Position numbers and translations under genes: made by a program. A stretch of DNA of 25,363 nt from an uncultured Clostridium sp. (GTDB taxonomy: Bacteria > Bacillota > Clostridia > TANB77 > CAG-508), in assembly GCA_945937855.1 (NCBI GenBank), contig CAMEUC010000004.1, positions 1-25,363 on the forward strand, in the 5' to 3' direction. Each line of letters begins with the position of its first letter. The stretch's first letter is position 1. Positions 7,461-15,645 of the stretch are shown piece after piece. The notes under the pieces were generated by a model that was not told where the DNA came from, made no database searches, and was given only the letters and a program-made list of their open reading frames with translations.

Positions 7461-8342
7461 ATGGAAAAACAAATTGAACTTTTTTTAAATTTTATAAAAA
7501 ATGAAAAAAAATTATCAGATAATACTTTTCAATCATATAAAAGAGATATTTTACAATACCAAGATTATATAGATTCTAATAATATAGATTATATTCAAGC
7601 AAGTGAAAAGGACATAAGAAACTATTTAACTTATTTAAATAATTTAAGTAAGAAACCAACAACTATTTCAAGGCATCTTGCTTCAATTAGATTATTTTAT
7701 CAATACTTATTAAAAAGCCAAAAAGTTAAAGAAGACCCTACAGCAAATGTACAAGCACCAAAAATTGACAAAAAAGCTCCAAGTATACTAACATCAGAAG
7801 AAGTAACTCTTCTTTTAAACCAACCAAAAAATGTTGATTTAAAAGGAATTCGTGATAAAGCAATGTTAGAATTTGCGTATGCTACAGGTATGAGGGTTAC
7901 AGAAATAATTTCTTTAAATATTGAAGATATTAATTTAGAAGAAGGAGTTGTAAATTGTAAAACGAGAACCAAAACAAGAACAATTCCACTTGGGAAAATT
8001 TCTTTAAATGCTCTTAAAGAATATGTAGAAAATGTAAGAGATGTATTAATAAAAGATGAAAATGAAAAAGCTTTATTTGTTAATATAAATGGCAAGAGAT
8101 TAACAAGACAGGGTGTATGGAAAATTGTTAAGTTCTATAAAGAACAAGCACACATAACTAAAGAAATTACACCACATGTTTTAAGACATTCTTTTGCAAC
8201 GCATTTATTACAAAATGGAGCAGATTTAAAATCAATTCAAACAATGCTTGGACACTCAGATATATCCTCAACACAAGTGTACATGCAGTTCCAAGATGAA
8301 AGTTTAAAAAATATTTATAGAAAGGCACACCCAAGGGCGTAG
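7461..8342 (+). CDS. xerD: Tyrosine recombinase XerD
   Basis: A 293-residue site-specific recombinase that, with its partner, resolves chromosome dimers at dif. It has an N-terminal SAM-like DNA-binding domain (1-85) followed by the catalytic domain. Catalytic residues: R145 in ATGMRVTEIISL, H239 and R242 in PHVLRHSFATHLL, H265 in MLGHSDISSTQ and nucleophile Y274 in QVYMQF. The loop that usually reads GKGxKER is here CKTRTKTRTIPLG, an unusual lysine-loop sequence. Length and position after spoIIM match XerD/RipX. AAAGGAG precedes the ATG. Confidence 0.88.
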   Translation: MEKQIELFLNFIKNEKKLSDNTFQSYKRDILQYQDYIDSNNIDYIQASEKDIRNYLTYLNNLSKKPTTISRHLASIRLFYQYLLKSQKVKEDPTANVQAPKIDKKAPSILTSEEVTLLLNQPKNVDLKGIRDKAMLEFAYATGMRVTEIISLNIEDINLEEGVVNCKTRTKTRTIPLGKISLNALKEYVENVRDVLIKDENEKALFVNINGKRLTRQGVWKIVKFYKEQAHITKEITPHVLRHSFATHLLQNGADLKSIQTMLGHSDISSTQVYMQFQDESLKNIYRKAHPRA

Positions 8343-8353
8343 GATAGAAAACA

Positions 8354-9028
8354 ATGATTGATATAAATAAAAAAAGAATTCTTCTAATTAATCCAAAAAT
8401 GGTATCAATAACATCTTTCTCTAAAGGATATACCGCAGAAACTAACGATTTACTAACAAAGAAAATTCAATTCGCAAGGAACGGAACATTAGATTATCTG
8501 GCTACACTAGATATACTTCCTAAAAAAGTTCATATTGGTGGAAGAAATATTTTTTATGACTGCCAGAATAATACAGCTGCTAAAATAGATTTTACCTTAA
8601 ATTACTATAGTTTATATGCTTCTTCTTTTGAAGAGAATCAAGAAATACGTAATAGCTTAGCAAAACAAAAACATCACTTAGAACATTTAAAAAATAAAAT
8701 TCATACTTCTGTTGGTCATTTTAATGTATTAGAACTTCCTAACGGGCACAGAGTTAACATAAAGAGAGGAAGCGTAATAGCTCAATCTAAAGAAGAACTT
8801 ATTCAAAAGACTAAACAAGAACTTTGGAACTTATTAAAAGAAAACGAGTCTAGCACTTCAATACCAACAGAACTTGATGTGCATTATATAAATTTTTTCC
8901 AAACTCCAGAAGGATTTGAAGCACAATATAGTTATACTTTGCAACAAGCTAAGAGAATATCAAAAGTCAGTCCTACTACTCCGAGTATTACTAAAAAAGC
9001 TGATGATGAAAGATATGAATTATACTAA
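8354..9028 (+). CDS. Conserved-looking hypothetical protein
   Basis: A 224-residue soluble protein, 11 bases after xerD and preceded by AGGAT, so probably in the xerD transcript. It has no signal peptide or membrane segment. The middle is helical and charged (about residues 95-120, EENQEIRNSLAKQKHHLEHLKNK split by short turns), flanked by beta-like stretches (HFNVLELPNGHRVNIKRGSV, ELDVHYINFFQ). The C-terminus is proline/threonine-rich and then polar, possibly unstructured. I do not recognise any family and assign no function. Confidence 0.7.
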   Translation: MIDINKKRILLINPKMVSITSFSKGYTAETNDLLTKKIQFARNGTLDYLATLDILPKKVHIGGRNIFYDCQNNTAAKIDFTLNYYSLYASSFEENQEIRNSLAKQKHHLEHLKNKIHTSVGHFNVLELPNGHRVNIKRGSVIAQSKEELIQKTKQELWNLLKENESSTSIPTELDVHYINFFQTPEGFEAQYSYTLQQAKRISKVSPTTPSITKKADDERYELY

Positions 9029-9068
9029 AACCTATCTACAAATAATTAATATAGATAGGTTTTTATTA
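9027..9068 (+). terminator. Intrinsic terminator after the xerD operon
   Basis: AAAACCTATCTA (9027-9038) pairs with TAGATAGGTTTT (9052-9063), followed by T-rich sequence. The loop is about 13 bases of AT-rich DNA. Confidence 0.75.
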
Positions 9069-9071
9069 TTG

Positions 9072-9146
9072 AGTAGGACGGGCGCATAATTGCGTCCTTA
9101 AATTAATTTAATTGTAAATCTTAAGGCATTAATCATGTGCCCTACA
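9072..9146. repeat. Palindromic intergenic element, copy 2
   Basis: Outer ends GTAGG (9072-9076) followed by GGCGCAT, and ATGTGCCCTAC (9135-9145), are imperfect inverted repeats. Inside are two further self-complementary parts: GGACG...CGTCC near the left end and CCTTAA...TTAAGG in the middle. It sits just upstream of the yneA-like promoter. The CCCTAC end resembles the elements at 9.55 and 13.4 kb. Confidence 0.5.
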
Positions 9147-9173
9147 AATTATAAAAATATTTTAAAAAAGTTA

Positions 9174-9202
9174 TTGACAAAGTGCGAACAGTTGTTTATA
9201 AT
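9174..9202 (+). promoter_or_regulatory. Consensus sigma-A promoter of the yneA-like gene
   Basis: TTGACA (9174-9179), 17-base spacer, TATAAT (9197-9202): a full consensus promoter. A LexA-like operator lies in the spacer and touches the -10. Confidence 0.85.
9185..9197 (+). promoter_or_regulatory. Putative LexA (SOS) box
   Basis: CGAAC-AGTT-GTTT matches the Firmicute LexA-box form CGAAC-N4-GTTCG except at the last positions. It lies between -35 and -10, where repressor binding would block RNA polymerase. A weaker second match, CAAAT-AAAT-GTTCG, is at 9213-9226. The box fits the downstream YneA-like gene, which is SOS-controlled in Bacillus. Confidence 0.7.
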
Positions 9203-9241
9203 ATGAATATATCAAATAAATGTTCGTACGGAGGAATAAAT

Positions 9242-9538
9242 ATGAAAATTAAAAATATGAAAAAATTTGTAAGAAGTATATTAATAGTATTAGGAATTAT
9301 ATTTATATTATCTTTGATAATTGTTAAATCAACATTATCTTATACCAATCATGAATATAAAACAATATATGTTAAATCTGGAGATACGCTTTGGAGTATA
9401 GCAATCGATCTTCAAAAAAATAATTCTTATTATAAAGGAAAAGATGTTAGATATATAATAGGGGATTTGAAAGAAATAAATAAGTTAAGTAATAGTACAG
9501 TATATATTAATCAAGAATTGAACATACCAGTTGTATAG
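9242..9538 (+). CDS. LysM-domain cell-division suppressor, YneA-like
   Basis: A 98-residue protein starting MKIKNMKKFVRS at 9242 behind a GGAGGAAT ribosome site; an in-frame ATG 60 bases upstream lacks a ribosome site and falls on the promoter, so it is rejected. It has one membrane helix (about residues 12-30, SILIVLGIIFILSLIIV), then an external LysM module: TIYVKSGDTLWSIAIDLQ ... NKLSNSTVYINQELNIPV. This is the build of YneA, which is induced by DNA damage and delays septation until repair is complete. The LexA-box-like operator in its promoter supports that role. It converges with a tyrosine recombinase; in Bacillus yneA is likewise followed by a recombinase gene (yneB). Confidence 0.8.
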   Translation: MKIKNMKKFVRSILIVLGIIFILSLIIVKSTLSYTNHEYKTIYVKSGDTLWSIAIDLQKNNSYYKGKDVRYIIGDLKEINKLSNSTVYINQELNIPVV

Positions 9539-9550
9539 AATAAAAACTCA

Positions 9551-9582
9551 AAATGGGTCGCTAAAGACTGCGACCCCTACAA
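9551..9582. repeat. Palindromic intergenic element, copy 3 (short), possible bidirectional terminator
   Basis: GGGTCGC (9555-9561) pairs with GCGACCC (9570-9576) across an 8-base loop, and the right side ends CCCCTAC. It lies between the convergent yneA-like and recombinase genes. Its end sequence matches copies 1, 2 and 4, so it may be a shortened repeat copy recruited as terminator. Confidence 0.5.
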
Positions 9583-10545
9583 TTATAAATTCGCTAATGG
9601 ATTACTTTCAACTGCATTTCTAACTTGAATATCATCTACGTGGGTATAAATTTCAGTTGTTGATATACTTTCGTGTCCTAACAATTCTTGAAGAGCTCGT
9701 ATATCAACATTACCATATTGATACATTAATGTTGCAGCAGTATGTCTTAATTTATGTACGGAATATTTATTAATATCTAATCCAGCTTTTAAAAGCTCTT
9801 TTTTAATAATTGTTTGTACAGTTCTATTACTAATTCTTTCTTTTCGTTCGCTTAAAAATAGAGCTTCTTTAGAATTATACTTTATTGCAATTTTAGGTCG
9901 TACATCTAAATAATCATTAATTGCATTTATACAAGCTTTATTTAAATAAATAGTTCTTTCTTTATTTCCCTTACCAATAACATTGAGTTTACACTCACTA
10001 AAATTAATATCTGTAGTATTAATTCCAACAAGTTCAGATAAACGCATGCCACAATTTAAAAATAAAGTGGTTATTGCAAAATCTCTTTTGTTATTTCTAT
10101 TGTTTTCATCTTTAGCAATATCTAACAATTTTTTACTTTCATCTAAGCTTAAATATTTAGGAATACGCTTACCAAGTTTAGGAGTTTCTAGATATTGTGC
10201 CGGATTATTCTCAATCAACTTAGCATTCCTAAATAAATAATTAAAAAATACTCTTATACTAGATACTTTTCTAGCACGAGTAGTTGGCTTGCTATCCAAG
10301 TCCGTAGCCAAATAAGCAATATAAGAATGAATATCTTCTATTTTTATATGCTTTACTTCATCAAGTGTCATCTTAGAAATATCAATATCTTTAAAATTAT
10401 TTTTTTTATCGGATTTAATGAATTTTAAAAAATTTACAATATCATAGTTATATTCTTTTACAGTATTAGGAGATTTATTTAAAATAGTAATATTATAGTC
10501 TAAAAATGAATTTAGAAAATCTGGGTTATCATCTCTATTAATCAA
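9583..10545 (-). CDS. Tyrosine recombinase (XerC-like)
   Basis: A 320-residue recombinase. I take TTG 10545 as start (reading INRDDNPDF next), because AAAGGTG lies seven to eight bases before it; the open frame also runs to a TTG at 10563, but that codon overlaps the ribosome site. Catalytic residues: R168 (CGMRLSELVG), K195 (GKGNKERTIYL), H264 and R267 (SVHKLRHTAATLM), H291 (LLGHESISTTE) and nucleophile Y300 (IYTHV). All are intact. It is the second Xer-type enzyme here, diverged from XerD and carrying the standard lysine loop. It could be the XerC partner or a recombinase linked to the SOS gene, as is common beside lexA/yneA in clostridia; the sequence cannot decide. Confidence 0.8.
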   Translation of the reverse strand: MINRDDNPDFLNSFLDYNITILNKSPNTVKEYNYDIVNFLKFIKSDKKNNFKDIDISKMTLDEVKHIKIEDIHSYIAYLATDLDSKPTTRARKVSSIRVFFNYLFRNAKLIENNPAQYLETPKLGKRIPKYLSLDESKKLLDIAKDENNRNNKRDFAITTLFLNCGMRLSELVGINTTDINFSECKLNVIGKGNKERTIYLNKACINAINDYLDVRPKIAIKYNSKEALFLSERKERISNRTVQTIIKKELLKAGLDINKYSVHKLRHTAATLMYQYGNVDIRALQELLGHESISTTEIYTHVDDIQVRNAVESNPLANL

Positions 10546-10755
10546 ACCAATCACACCTTTCAAATAAGTTGTAAAATAATTTATTCAAACTATATATAAT
10601 ATACAATATTTTTAAATAAAAAGCAATTTAAGTAATTGGTATTAATAAAAAATTAGTTAAAAATAAGAGGAATTTTATATTGATAATTTTTTCCATTTGT
10701 GATAGCATATAAATTAATGTAATTATATTATTAGTTTATATATGGAGGGAAAAAC

Positions 10756-11298
10756 ATGAGAGATTTTGAAACAAAAAATTTAAAAATTAGGAAATTTAGA
10801 ATGGAAGATGTAGAGGATGTTCATAAAAATTTAGCAACAGAAAGTGAATTAGCAGAATGCTTAGGATATAATATACATAAAACTATGCATGAAACAGAAG
10901 TAATGGTAGCTTCTTTAATAAAAGAATATGAAATGAATGAGTTAATATGGGCTATTGAAGACAAAGCTGAATCTGAAGTAATTGGATTTATTAATGCTTT
11001 TGAAAGATCTGACATAAATAAAGTATGCAAATTTAAATTTGGAATTTCTTTAAATAAAGTATATTCTGGATATATGGAAGAAGCCTTAAAAGTTGTAATT
11101 GATTATTTACTTGACACGAAAAAGTTTGATGTTCTTATTTCAGAATTTTATGATGGACACAAGAAACTAACACAAATAAAATGTGATATTTTAGAAAATG
11201 TAGGAATGACTAAAGAAGCAGTTTTACATAACAGAAAAATAAATGTCAAAACAGGATTAGCAGAAAATAAAATTATATATTCAATATTTAGAAAATGA
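10756..11298 (+). CDS. GNAT family N-acetyltransferase
   Basis: A 180-residue protein of RimJ/RimL type. It starts with the usual beta-strand TKNLKIRKFRMEDVEDVHKN. The central strands follow (ELIWAIEDKAESEVIGFINAF, KFKFGISLNKVYSGYMEEAL), in which the loop before the helix takes the acetyl-CoA binding place, though the classic Q/RxxGxG/A is degenerate (NKVYSGYM). The C-terminus carries the expected VGMTKEAVLHNRKI. The substrate cannot be read. GGAGGG precedes the ATG. It is monocistronic and divergent from the recombinase across a 210-base AT-rich gap in which I see no further gene. Confidence 0.75.
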   Translation: MRDFETKNLKIRKFRMEDVEDVHKNLATESELAECLGYNIHKTMHETEVMVASLIKEYEMNELIWAIEDKAESEVIGFINAFERSDINKVCKFKFGISLNKVYSGYMEEALKVVIDYLLDTKKFDVLISEFYDGHKKLTQIKCDILENVGMTKEAVLHNRKINVKTGLAENKIIYSIFRK

Positions 11299-11457
11299 AT
11301 TTGAATGAAATTATAAATGTATACTAATTAAATCATACAAATTTAATAGGGAATAGCCTATTTTATAGAAAACAGAAATTATACAATCAATTTGTTAAGG
11401 GATGACCATATAAAAAGTATACGATATAATATTAAAAAAACAAAAGGGGAAAATCAA

Positions 11458-13155
11458 ATGAAGAAATGTTTAGAACAATTAAAAGAAAATAAATGGATAC
11501 ATTATCTAGTAATATTAATTATAGGAATTATTATTAGTATTCCATTAAAAGATGTGCAAATAAGCGAAACTGATGATGGCTTTTTTCATTTACTTAGATT
11601 AATAGGAACTCATGATACAATTCTGATAGGACAAATACCACCAATAATAGTTCCAGATTATTGTTCTACTACTGGATATGCAATGAATTTATTTTATCCA
11701 CCACTTGTAACATATATTCCACTTCTGATTAAATTAGTGACCCCATCATATGTAATTGCATTAAAAGTTTTTGGAGCACTATGCATAATATTATCTGGAA
11801 TAACAATGTACAATTTTACATATCAAGTAACTAAAAAAAGGACAATAGCTTTATTTTCTGCAATTATTTATCTAATAGCACCATATAAGCTAGGAAATGT
11901 GTATAAAAGATATGCGATAGGAGAATTTACAGCATTAGTATTTGTACCAATAGTCTTTCAAGGATTATATAATTTATTTAGGGAAGATGGAAAAAAACAT
12001 TATTATATAGCAATAGGTGCTAGTTTACTAATGCTATCACATACTTTAACAACGTTCTATACTGCTATATTTTGTGCAATATACATAGTATTTTATTTGA
12101 ATAAATTAAAAGATAAAGAAATAATAAAAAAAATGGCTATAAATGTTATTTTTATATTATTAATAACAATTATGTTTTGGTATCCAATGATAGAGGCAAA
12201 ATCAGATACACAATATGCAGTTTTTGACAACTGTATTATGAATACAAACTGTGACTTTGCACAAGAGAACTCATTAGAGCTTTCAGAATTTTTTAAATAT
12301 GTAAGAGGAGAAAATGCAACTACTTATATAATAGGAATTCCAGTTGTAATATTACTTATTTTTAGCTTTTATGCAATAAGAAAAATAGATACTAAATATA
12401 AAGATTTATATGTAATATTTGTATTACTAGCATTTATTTCAATATATATGACAACAAAATATTTCCCATGGAAATTTATGCCAAACCTTATATGTAAACT
12501 ACAATTTCCTTGGAGAATGATGGGATTCTTTAACTTCTTTACAAGCTTTATATGTGCAATTAATTTATATATTATAATAAATAAGTTTACAAAAAAAAAT
12601 TCACTAAAAGCAATCGTTGTATTGATATTAATAATAATAAGTATTGGCAACACATTACCTTTAGTAAATCAATATAAATCAACAGATGAAACTAAAGATG
12701 AGGAATACGAAAAATCTATTTTAAACAATACTAAAATATCTTTTGAGAAAATAAATAAAGACTATCTTCCAGTAAGATCATTTCATTATCAAAATAAAAA
12801 ACAAAATAAAACAGATGTATTATATGGAATGGCACAAGTATTAAACGAAGTTAAAGATAAATTAACTACAAATATTGATATTACAAATGCAACTAAAGAC
12901 ACTATTTTAGAATTTCCATACCTATATTATCCAGGTTATAAAGTAACAATTATTATGCAGGATAGAGTAGAAGAAATAAAACCAATAGAGTCAGAACATG
13001 GATATCTAGCTATAAAATTGCCAAATAATATAGAAAAAGGACAATTAAAAGTAGAATATAAAGGAACAATAATAACAAAAGTATCATACTTAATATCTTT
13101 AATATCTATTATAATATTTATAGGATATATAATTAAAGAAAAAAATAAAAAATAG
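11458..13155 (+). CDS. Multi-pass GT-C-like membrane protein (PTPS-related / YfhO-like)
   Basis: A 565-residue protein. ATG 11458 (MKKCLEQLKENKW) follows an AGGGGAAAATCAA ribosome site; an open extension to 11392 has no ribosome site. About 10-12 hydrophobic helices occupy residues 15-420 and one lies at the extreme C-terminus (VSYLISLISIIIFIGYII). Between them is an extracytoplasmic beta-rich domain (about 430-545). The first loop, ETDDGFFHLLRL, then GQIPPIIVPDYCSTTGYAMN and LFYPPLVTYIPLL, matches the acidic first loop of the '6-pyruvoyl-tetrahydropterin synthase-related' membrane family and YfhO-like GT-C glycosyltransferases. The likely role is transfer of a sugar from a lipid carrier at the cell surface; donor and acceptor are unknown. 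Confidence 0.7.
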   Translation: MKKCLEQLKENKWIHYLVILIIGIIISIPLKDVQISETDDGFFHLLRLIGTHDTILIGQIPPIIVPDYCSTTGYAMNLFYPPLVTYIPLLIKLVTPSYVIALKVFGALCIILSGITMYNFTYQVTKKRTIALFSAIIYLIAPYKLGNVYKRYAIGEFTALVFVPIVFQGLYNLFREDGKKHYYIAIGASLLMLSHTLTTFYTAIFCAIYIVFYLNKLKDKEIIKKMAINVIFILLITIMFWYPMIEAKSDTQYAVFDNCIMNTNCDFAQENSLELSEFFKYVRGENATTYIIGIPVVILLIFSFYAIRKIDTKYKDLYVIFVLLAFISIYMTTKYFPWKFMPNLICKLQFPWRMMGFFNFFTSFICAINLYIIINKFTKKNSLKAIVVLILIIISIGNTLPLVNQYKSTDETKDEEYEKSILNNTKISFEKINKDYLPVRSFHYQNKKQNKTDVLYGMAQVLNEVKDKLTTNIDITNATKDTILEFPYLYYPGYKVTIIMQDRVEEIKPIESEHGYLAIKLPNNIEKGQLKVEYKGTIITKVSYLISLISIIIFIGYIIKEKNKK

Positions 13156-13224
13156 AAGAAAAAGCATGTTTAAAAATTTAATATCAGCTTATAATAAATA
13201 TTATCATTTCCCAATTTCAAAAAT

Positions 13225-13372
13225 ATTCGATTTTTGGGAAGTACTATGTTATAATATTTCAGATAATATAGACTATGAAGAGACCCTAAAAAGAGAAGTA
13301 ACGCCATTACTACAGATTAAAGATGCATATCCTAAGATGATAATAGCTAGAACAAAACATGAGGATTATTAA
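13225..13372 (+). pseudogene. C-terminal fragment of an AAA/DUF4143 ATPase
   Basis: The frame reads NISDNIDYEETLKREVTPLL, then QIKDAYPKMIIARTKHEDY before a stop. It aligns closely with the C-terminus of the intact ATPase at 13992-15182 (NISDENTLQREVKPLLEIKD, AYPKTIIARTRHDLYQYEG). Everything upstream of this C-terminal stretch is missing, and the stop comes before the last ~14 residues of the intact copy. A short open frame starts at 13166, but its first 20 or so residues are not ATPase-like. This is a relic of a second family member rather than a gene. Confidence 0.75.
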
Positions 13373-13389
13373 AATGTTTATGACGAATG

Positions 13390-13497
13390 TTGTAGGGGCG
13401 AGGTTCCACTCTTGCCCGTAGAACGAATTTTTACAATATTTATCGGGGCGGGGTGGAACCCGACCCCTATGCCTTTAAAAACAAATTTCCCCTACAA
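13390..13497. repeat. Palindromic intergenic element, copy 4 (largest)
   Basis: The left arm GTAGGGGCGAGGTTCCACTC is matched, inverted, by CGGGGCGGGGTGGAACCCGA and CCCCTAT near 13445-13472, so about 26 bases can pair across a 25-base AT-rich middle. A second CCCCTACAAATT end is at 13491-13502. It is strikingly GC-rich against the AT-rich surroundings and has the same ends as copies 1-3. Confidence 0.65.
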
Positions 13498-13517
13498 ATT
13501 ACATGTGTGACCAGTTA

Positions 13518-13584
13518 AGACGCATCAAAATCGATTTTAAGACATTTTAATATTTTATCTAACAAGTTATATGTTTTAAATTAG
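13518..13584 (+). repeat. Unexplained repeat, partial copy D
   Basis: Begins AAGACGCATCAAAATCGATTT and runs on as a diverged version of copy A (GACGCACGAGAATCGATTTT), the match fading after about 60 bases. Confidence 0.45.
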
Positions 13585-13660
13585 ATGTGTAAGTTTAAAA
13601 AGCTAGTCTTTATATATAAAATTAAGTATAAATGCTGATTTTTAGGCATCTATTAAAAAT

Positions 13661-13848
13661 GCTGAAAAATGGCTAAAAAAGTGACGCACGAGAATCGATT
13701 TTAAGAGCTTTTTATAAGAAAGTAATATAGTTTGTTGTTGTAATAATGGGCTGAAATAGGCTTTGCTAAAGGAATAACGAGATTTTGGAGGGAGGACCAT
13801 TTTGCATTGTTTTATATTTTACTCCTATTCCTTTTTGCACAAAACTTT
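13661..13848 (+). repeat. Unexplained repeat, copy A
   Basis: About 190 bases. Landmarks in order: GCTGAAAAATGGCTAAAA, ATCGATTTTAAGAG, TTTTTATAAGAAAGTAAT, TAGTTTGTTG, AAGGAATAACGAGATTTT, then CCTATTCCTTTTTGCACAAA and ACTTT at the end. Copy B at 16731 has the same landmarks in the same order and orientation. No open frame is shared, so it is not a protein gene. It ends about 100 bases before the ATPase promoter. Confidence 0.7.
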
Positions 13849-13943
13849 GATAATGGACAGTTTTTGTGACTAATATAGAATTTTATTTTTTGTATTATTT
13901 TTTTAATTATGTTTATAATATTATTACGAATTATTAAAAAAAA

Positions 13944-13972
13944 TTGACTTTTCCGGAATAGAAATATATAAT
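13944..13972 (+). promoter_or_regulatory. Promoter of the ATPase gene
   Basis: TTGACT (13944-13949), 17-base spacer, TATAAT (13967-13972). The palindrome TTCCGGAA lies in the spacer (13951-13958). Confidence 0.7.
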
Positions 13973-13991
13973 AATAATAGAGGTGATTATA

Positions 13992-15182
13992 TTGAAACTT
14001 ATAAAAAGAAATAATTATTTAGAAAAGTTAATTAATGTTATAGGAACTCCAGATATTAAAGTATTAACTGGAATTAGACGTAGTGGAAAATCAAAATTAT
14101 TAGAAGCTTTTAAAAATTATGTAGCTGAAAATATAAAAGATGTAAATATAATTCATATAAATTTTAATATTCCAATATTTGAGAATTTGATGGAGTACCA
14201 TAATTTATATAATTATATAGAAGAACATTATATAGATAATAAAAAGAATTTTGTAATGATTGATGAAATTCAAATGTGTGATGGATTTGAAAAAGCTATA
14301 AATGGCTTACATGCTTTAGAAAAATATGATATTTATATTACAGGATCAAATGCTTTTCTAATGAGTAGTGATTTAGCAACATTGTTTACAGGAAGAACTT
14401 TTTGTATCGATGTATATCCATTTTCCTTTAAAGAATATTTAGAATATTATCAACATAACAACATTCAAGATGCTTTTGATAATTTTGTTAAAGAAGGCGG
14501 AATGTCAGGTTCATATTTATATAAAACACAAAAAGAAAAATACGATTATATTTCAGATGTTTATAATACTTTAATAGTCAGAGATATAAACCAAAAATAT
14601 AAAATAAGAAATATAGATGTTCTTAATAACTTGAACAATTATTTGATGGATAATATTTCAAATCTTACTTCATCCAATAATATAACAAATGTACTTAATA
14701 GCAATAATGTTGCAATTACTGATAAAACTATAAGTAATTATATTAAGTATCTATGCAATGCCTTTGCATTTTATAAAATTACACGATACGATATAAGAGG
14801 AAAGAAATTGTTAAGCACACAGGACAAATTTTATCTTTCAGATCATGCATTTAGATATGCTTTATTAGGAACAACAAATATGGATTATGGTAGAATATAT
14901 GAAAATATTGTTGCAATAGAATTATTACGTAGAGGATATGAAATATATGTTGGTACTTTGTATAATAAAGAAATAGATTTTGTGGCAACAAGAAGAAACG
15001 AAAAAATATATATTCAAGTATCAGATAATATTTCTGATGAAAATACATTACAAAGAGAAGTAAAACCATTGTTAGAAATAAAAGATGCATATCCTAAAAC
15101 TATAATTGCAAGAACAAGACATGATTTATATCAATACGAAGGAATACAAATTTATGATATAGCAAATTGGTTGGCGGAATAA
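13992..15182 (+). CDS. AAA ATPase with DUF4143-type C-terminus
   Basis: A 396-residue protein starting at TTG 13992, six bases after AGAGGTG; an in-frame GTG at 13983 overlaps the ribosome site. The N-terminal AAA_14 domain has Walker A GIRRSGKSK (27-35), Walker B FVMIDEIQ (87-94) and sensor-like ITGSNAFLMSS. The C-terminal DUF4143 region has FYLSDHAFRYALLG, YENIVAIELLRRGY, then EIDFVATRRNEKIYIQV, the last resembling the D-(D/E)xK strand of PD-(D/E)XK nucleases. Such ATPases are abundant, often multi-copy, and of uncertain role. The transcript probably also carries the next two membrane-protein genes. A C-terminal relic of a relative lies upstream, and repeat copies flank the module, suggesting a mobile or duplicated block. 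Confidence 0.88.
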   Translation: MKLIKRNNYLEKLINVIGTPDIKVLTGIRRSGKSKLLEAFKNYVAENIKDVNIIHINFNIPIFENLMEYHNLYNYIEEHYIDNKKNFVMIDEIQMCDGFEKAINGLHALEKYDIYITGSNAFLMSSDLATLFTGRTFCIDVYPFSFKEYLEYYQHNNIQDAFDNFVKEGGMSGSYLYKTQKEKYDYISDVYNTLIVRDINQKYKIRNIDVLNNLNNYLMDNISNLTSSNNITNVLNSNNVAITDKTISNYIKYLCNAFAFYKITRYDIRGKKLLSTQDKFYLSDHAFRYALLGTTNMDYGRIYENIVAIELLRRGYEIYVGTLYNKEIDFVATRRNEKIYIQVSDNISDENTLQREVKPLLEIKDAYPKTIIARTRHDLYQYEGIQIYDIANWLAE

Positions 15183-15220
15183 ATTATAAAGATAAATAGT
15201 AATTTGTTGCGGAGGTATTT

Positions 15221-15616
15221 ATGAAAAAGAAAATTATATTAACAATAGCATTTTTAATTAGTCTATTACCAATGTTATTAAATCAATATGGAGGAATGAA
15301 AGGAGTACAGGAAATTAGCGGTTTAATTAACTTGCTTAATCCAATAGGTATTATATCTGTGCTAGTATTTTTTGTAGGAGTATGGGCATCATTTGAGAAT
15401 AAGAAAATAAATAAAATACTTGGTATATTAGGAACGATAGGAATTGTAGTTTCAGAAATATATGAGTTTCTTACTTGGCACATAATGAATATAACAGGAA
15501 AAATGAGTATTCAAAATAGTATAGAATTTGCTTTTCCAGAATTTTATGTTGGGCTATTAATCTCTTTGATTATGATATTTGTTTATCTATGTATTGATAA
15601 AATAGTAAAAGAATAA
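15221..15616 (+). CDS. Small four-helix membrane protein, unknown
   Basis: A 131-residue protein behind a GGAGG ribosome site, 38 bases after the ATPase stop. Four hydrophobic segments: about residues 4-20, 36-57, 66-86 and 106-127. A polar segment with WHIMNITGKMSIQNSIEF lies before the last helix. I do not recognise a family. It shares context and build with the next gene but no obvious sequence similarity. Confidence 0.7.
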   Translation: MKKKIILTIAFLISLLPMLLNQYGGMKGVQEISGLINLLNPIGIISVLVFFVGVWASFENKKINKILGILGTIGIVVSEIYEFLTWHIMNITGKMSIQNSIEFAFPEFYVGLLISLIMIFVYLCIDKIVKE

Positions 15617-15645
15617 AATGAGTACATTTGTAAGGAGAGATATCT

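Larger units (their letters stand above)
13373..13982. other. 610-base gap without a gene: repeats only
   Basis: Neither strand has a supportable coding frame. It contains palindromic element copy 4 (13390-13497), a partial and a full copy of the unexplained repeat (13518-13584, 13661-13848) and the promoter of the ATPase gene. Confidence 0.7.

Noticed and set aside
9182..9241. Upstream start for the LysM protein
   Set aside because: The extra 20 codons lie on the promoter and LexA-like site and have no ribosome site; 9242 has GGAGG.
13166..13372. Independent 68-codon gene
   Set aside because: Only its last two thirds resemble protein, and that part is the C-terminus of the neighbouring ATPase family; it lacks a ribosome site and the final residues.
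15283..15483. Antisense open frames inside membrane-protein and sporulation genes
   Set aside because: They mirror hydrophobic coding on the other strand and have no ribosome sites or family features.
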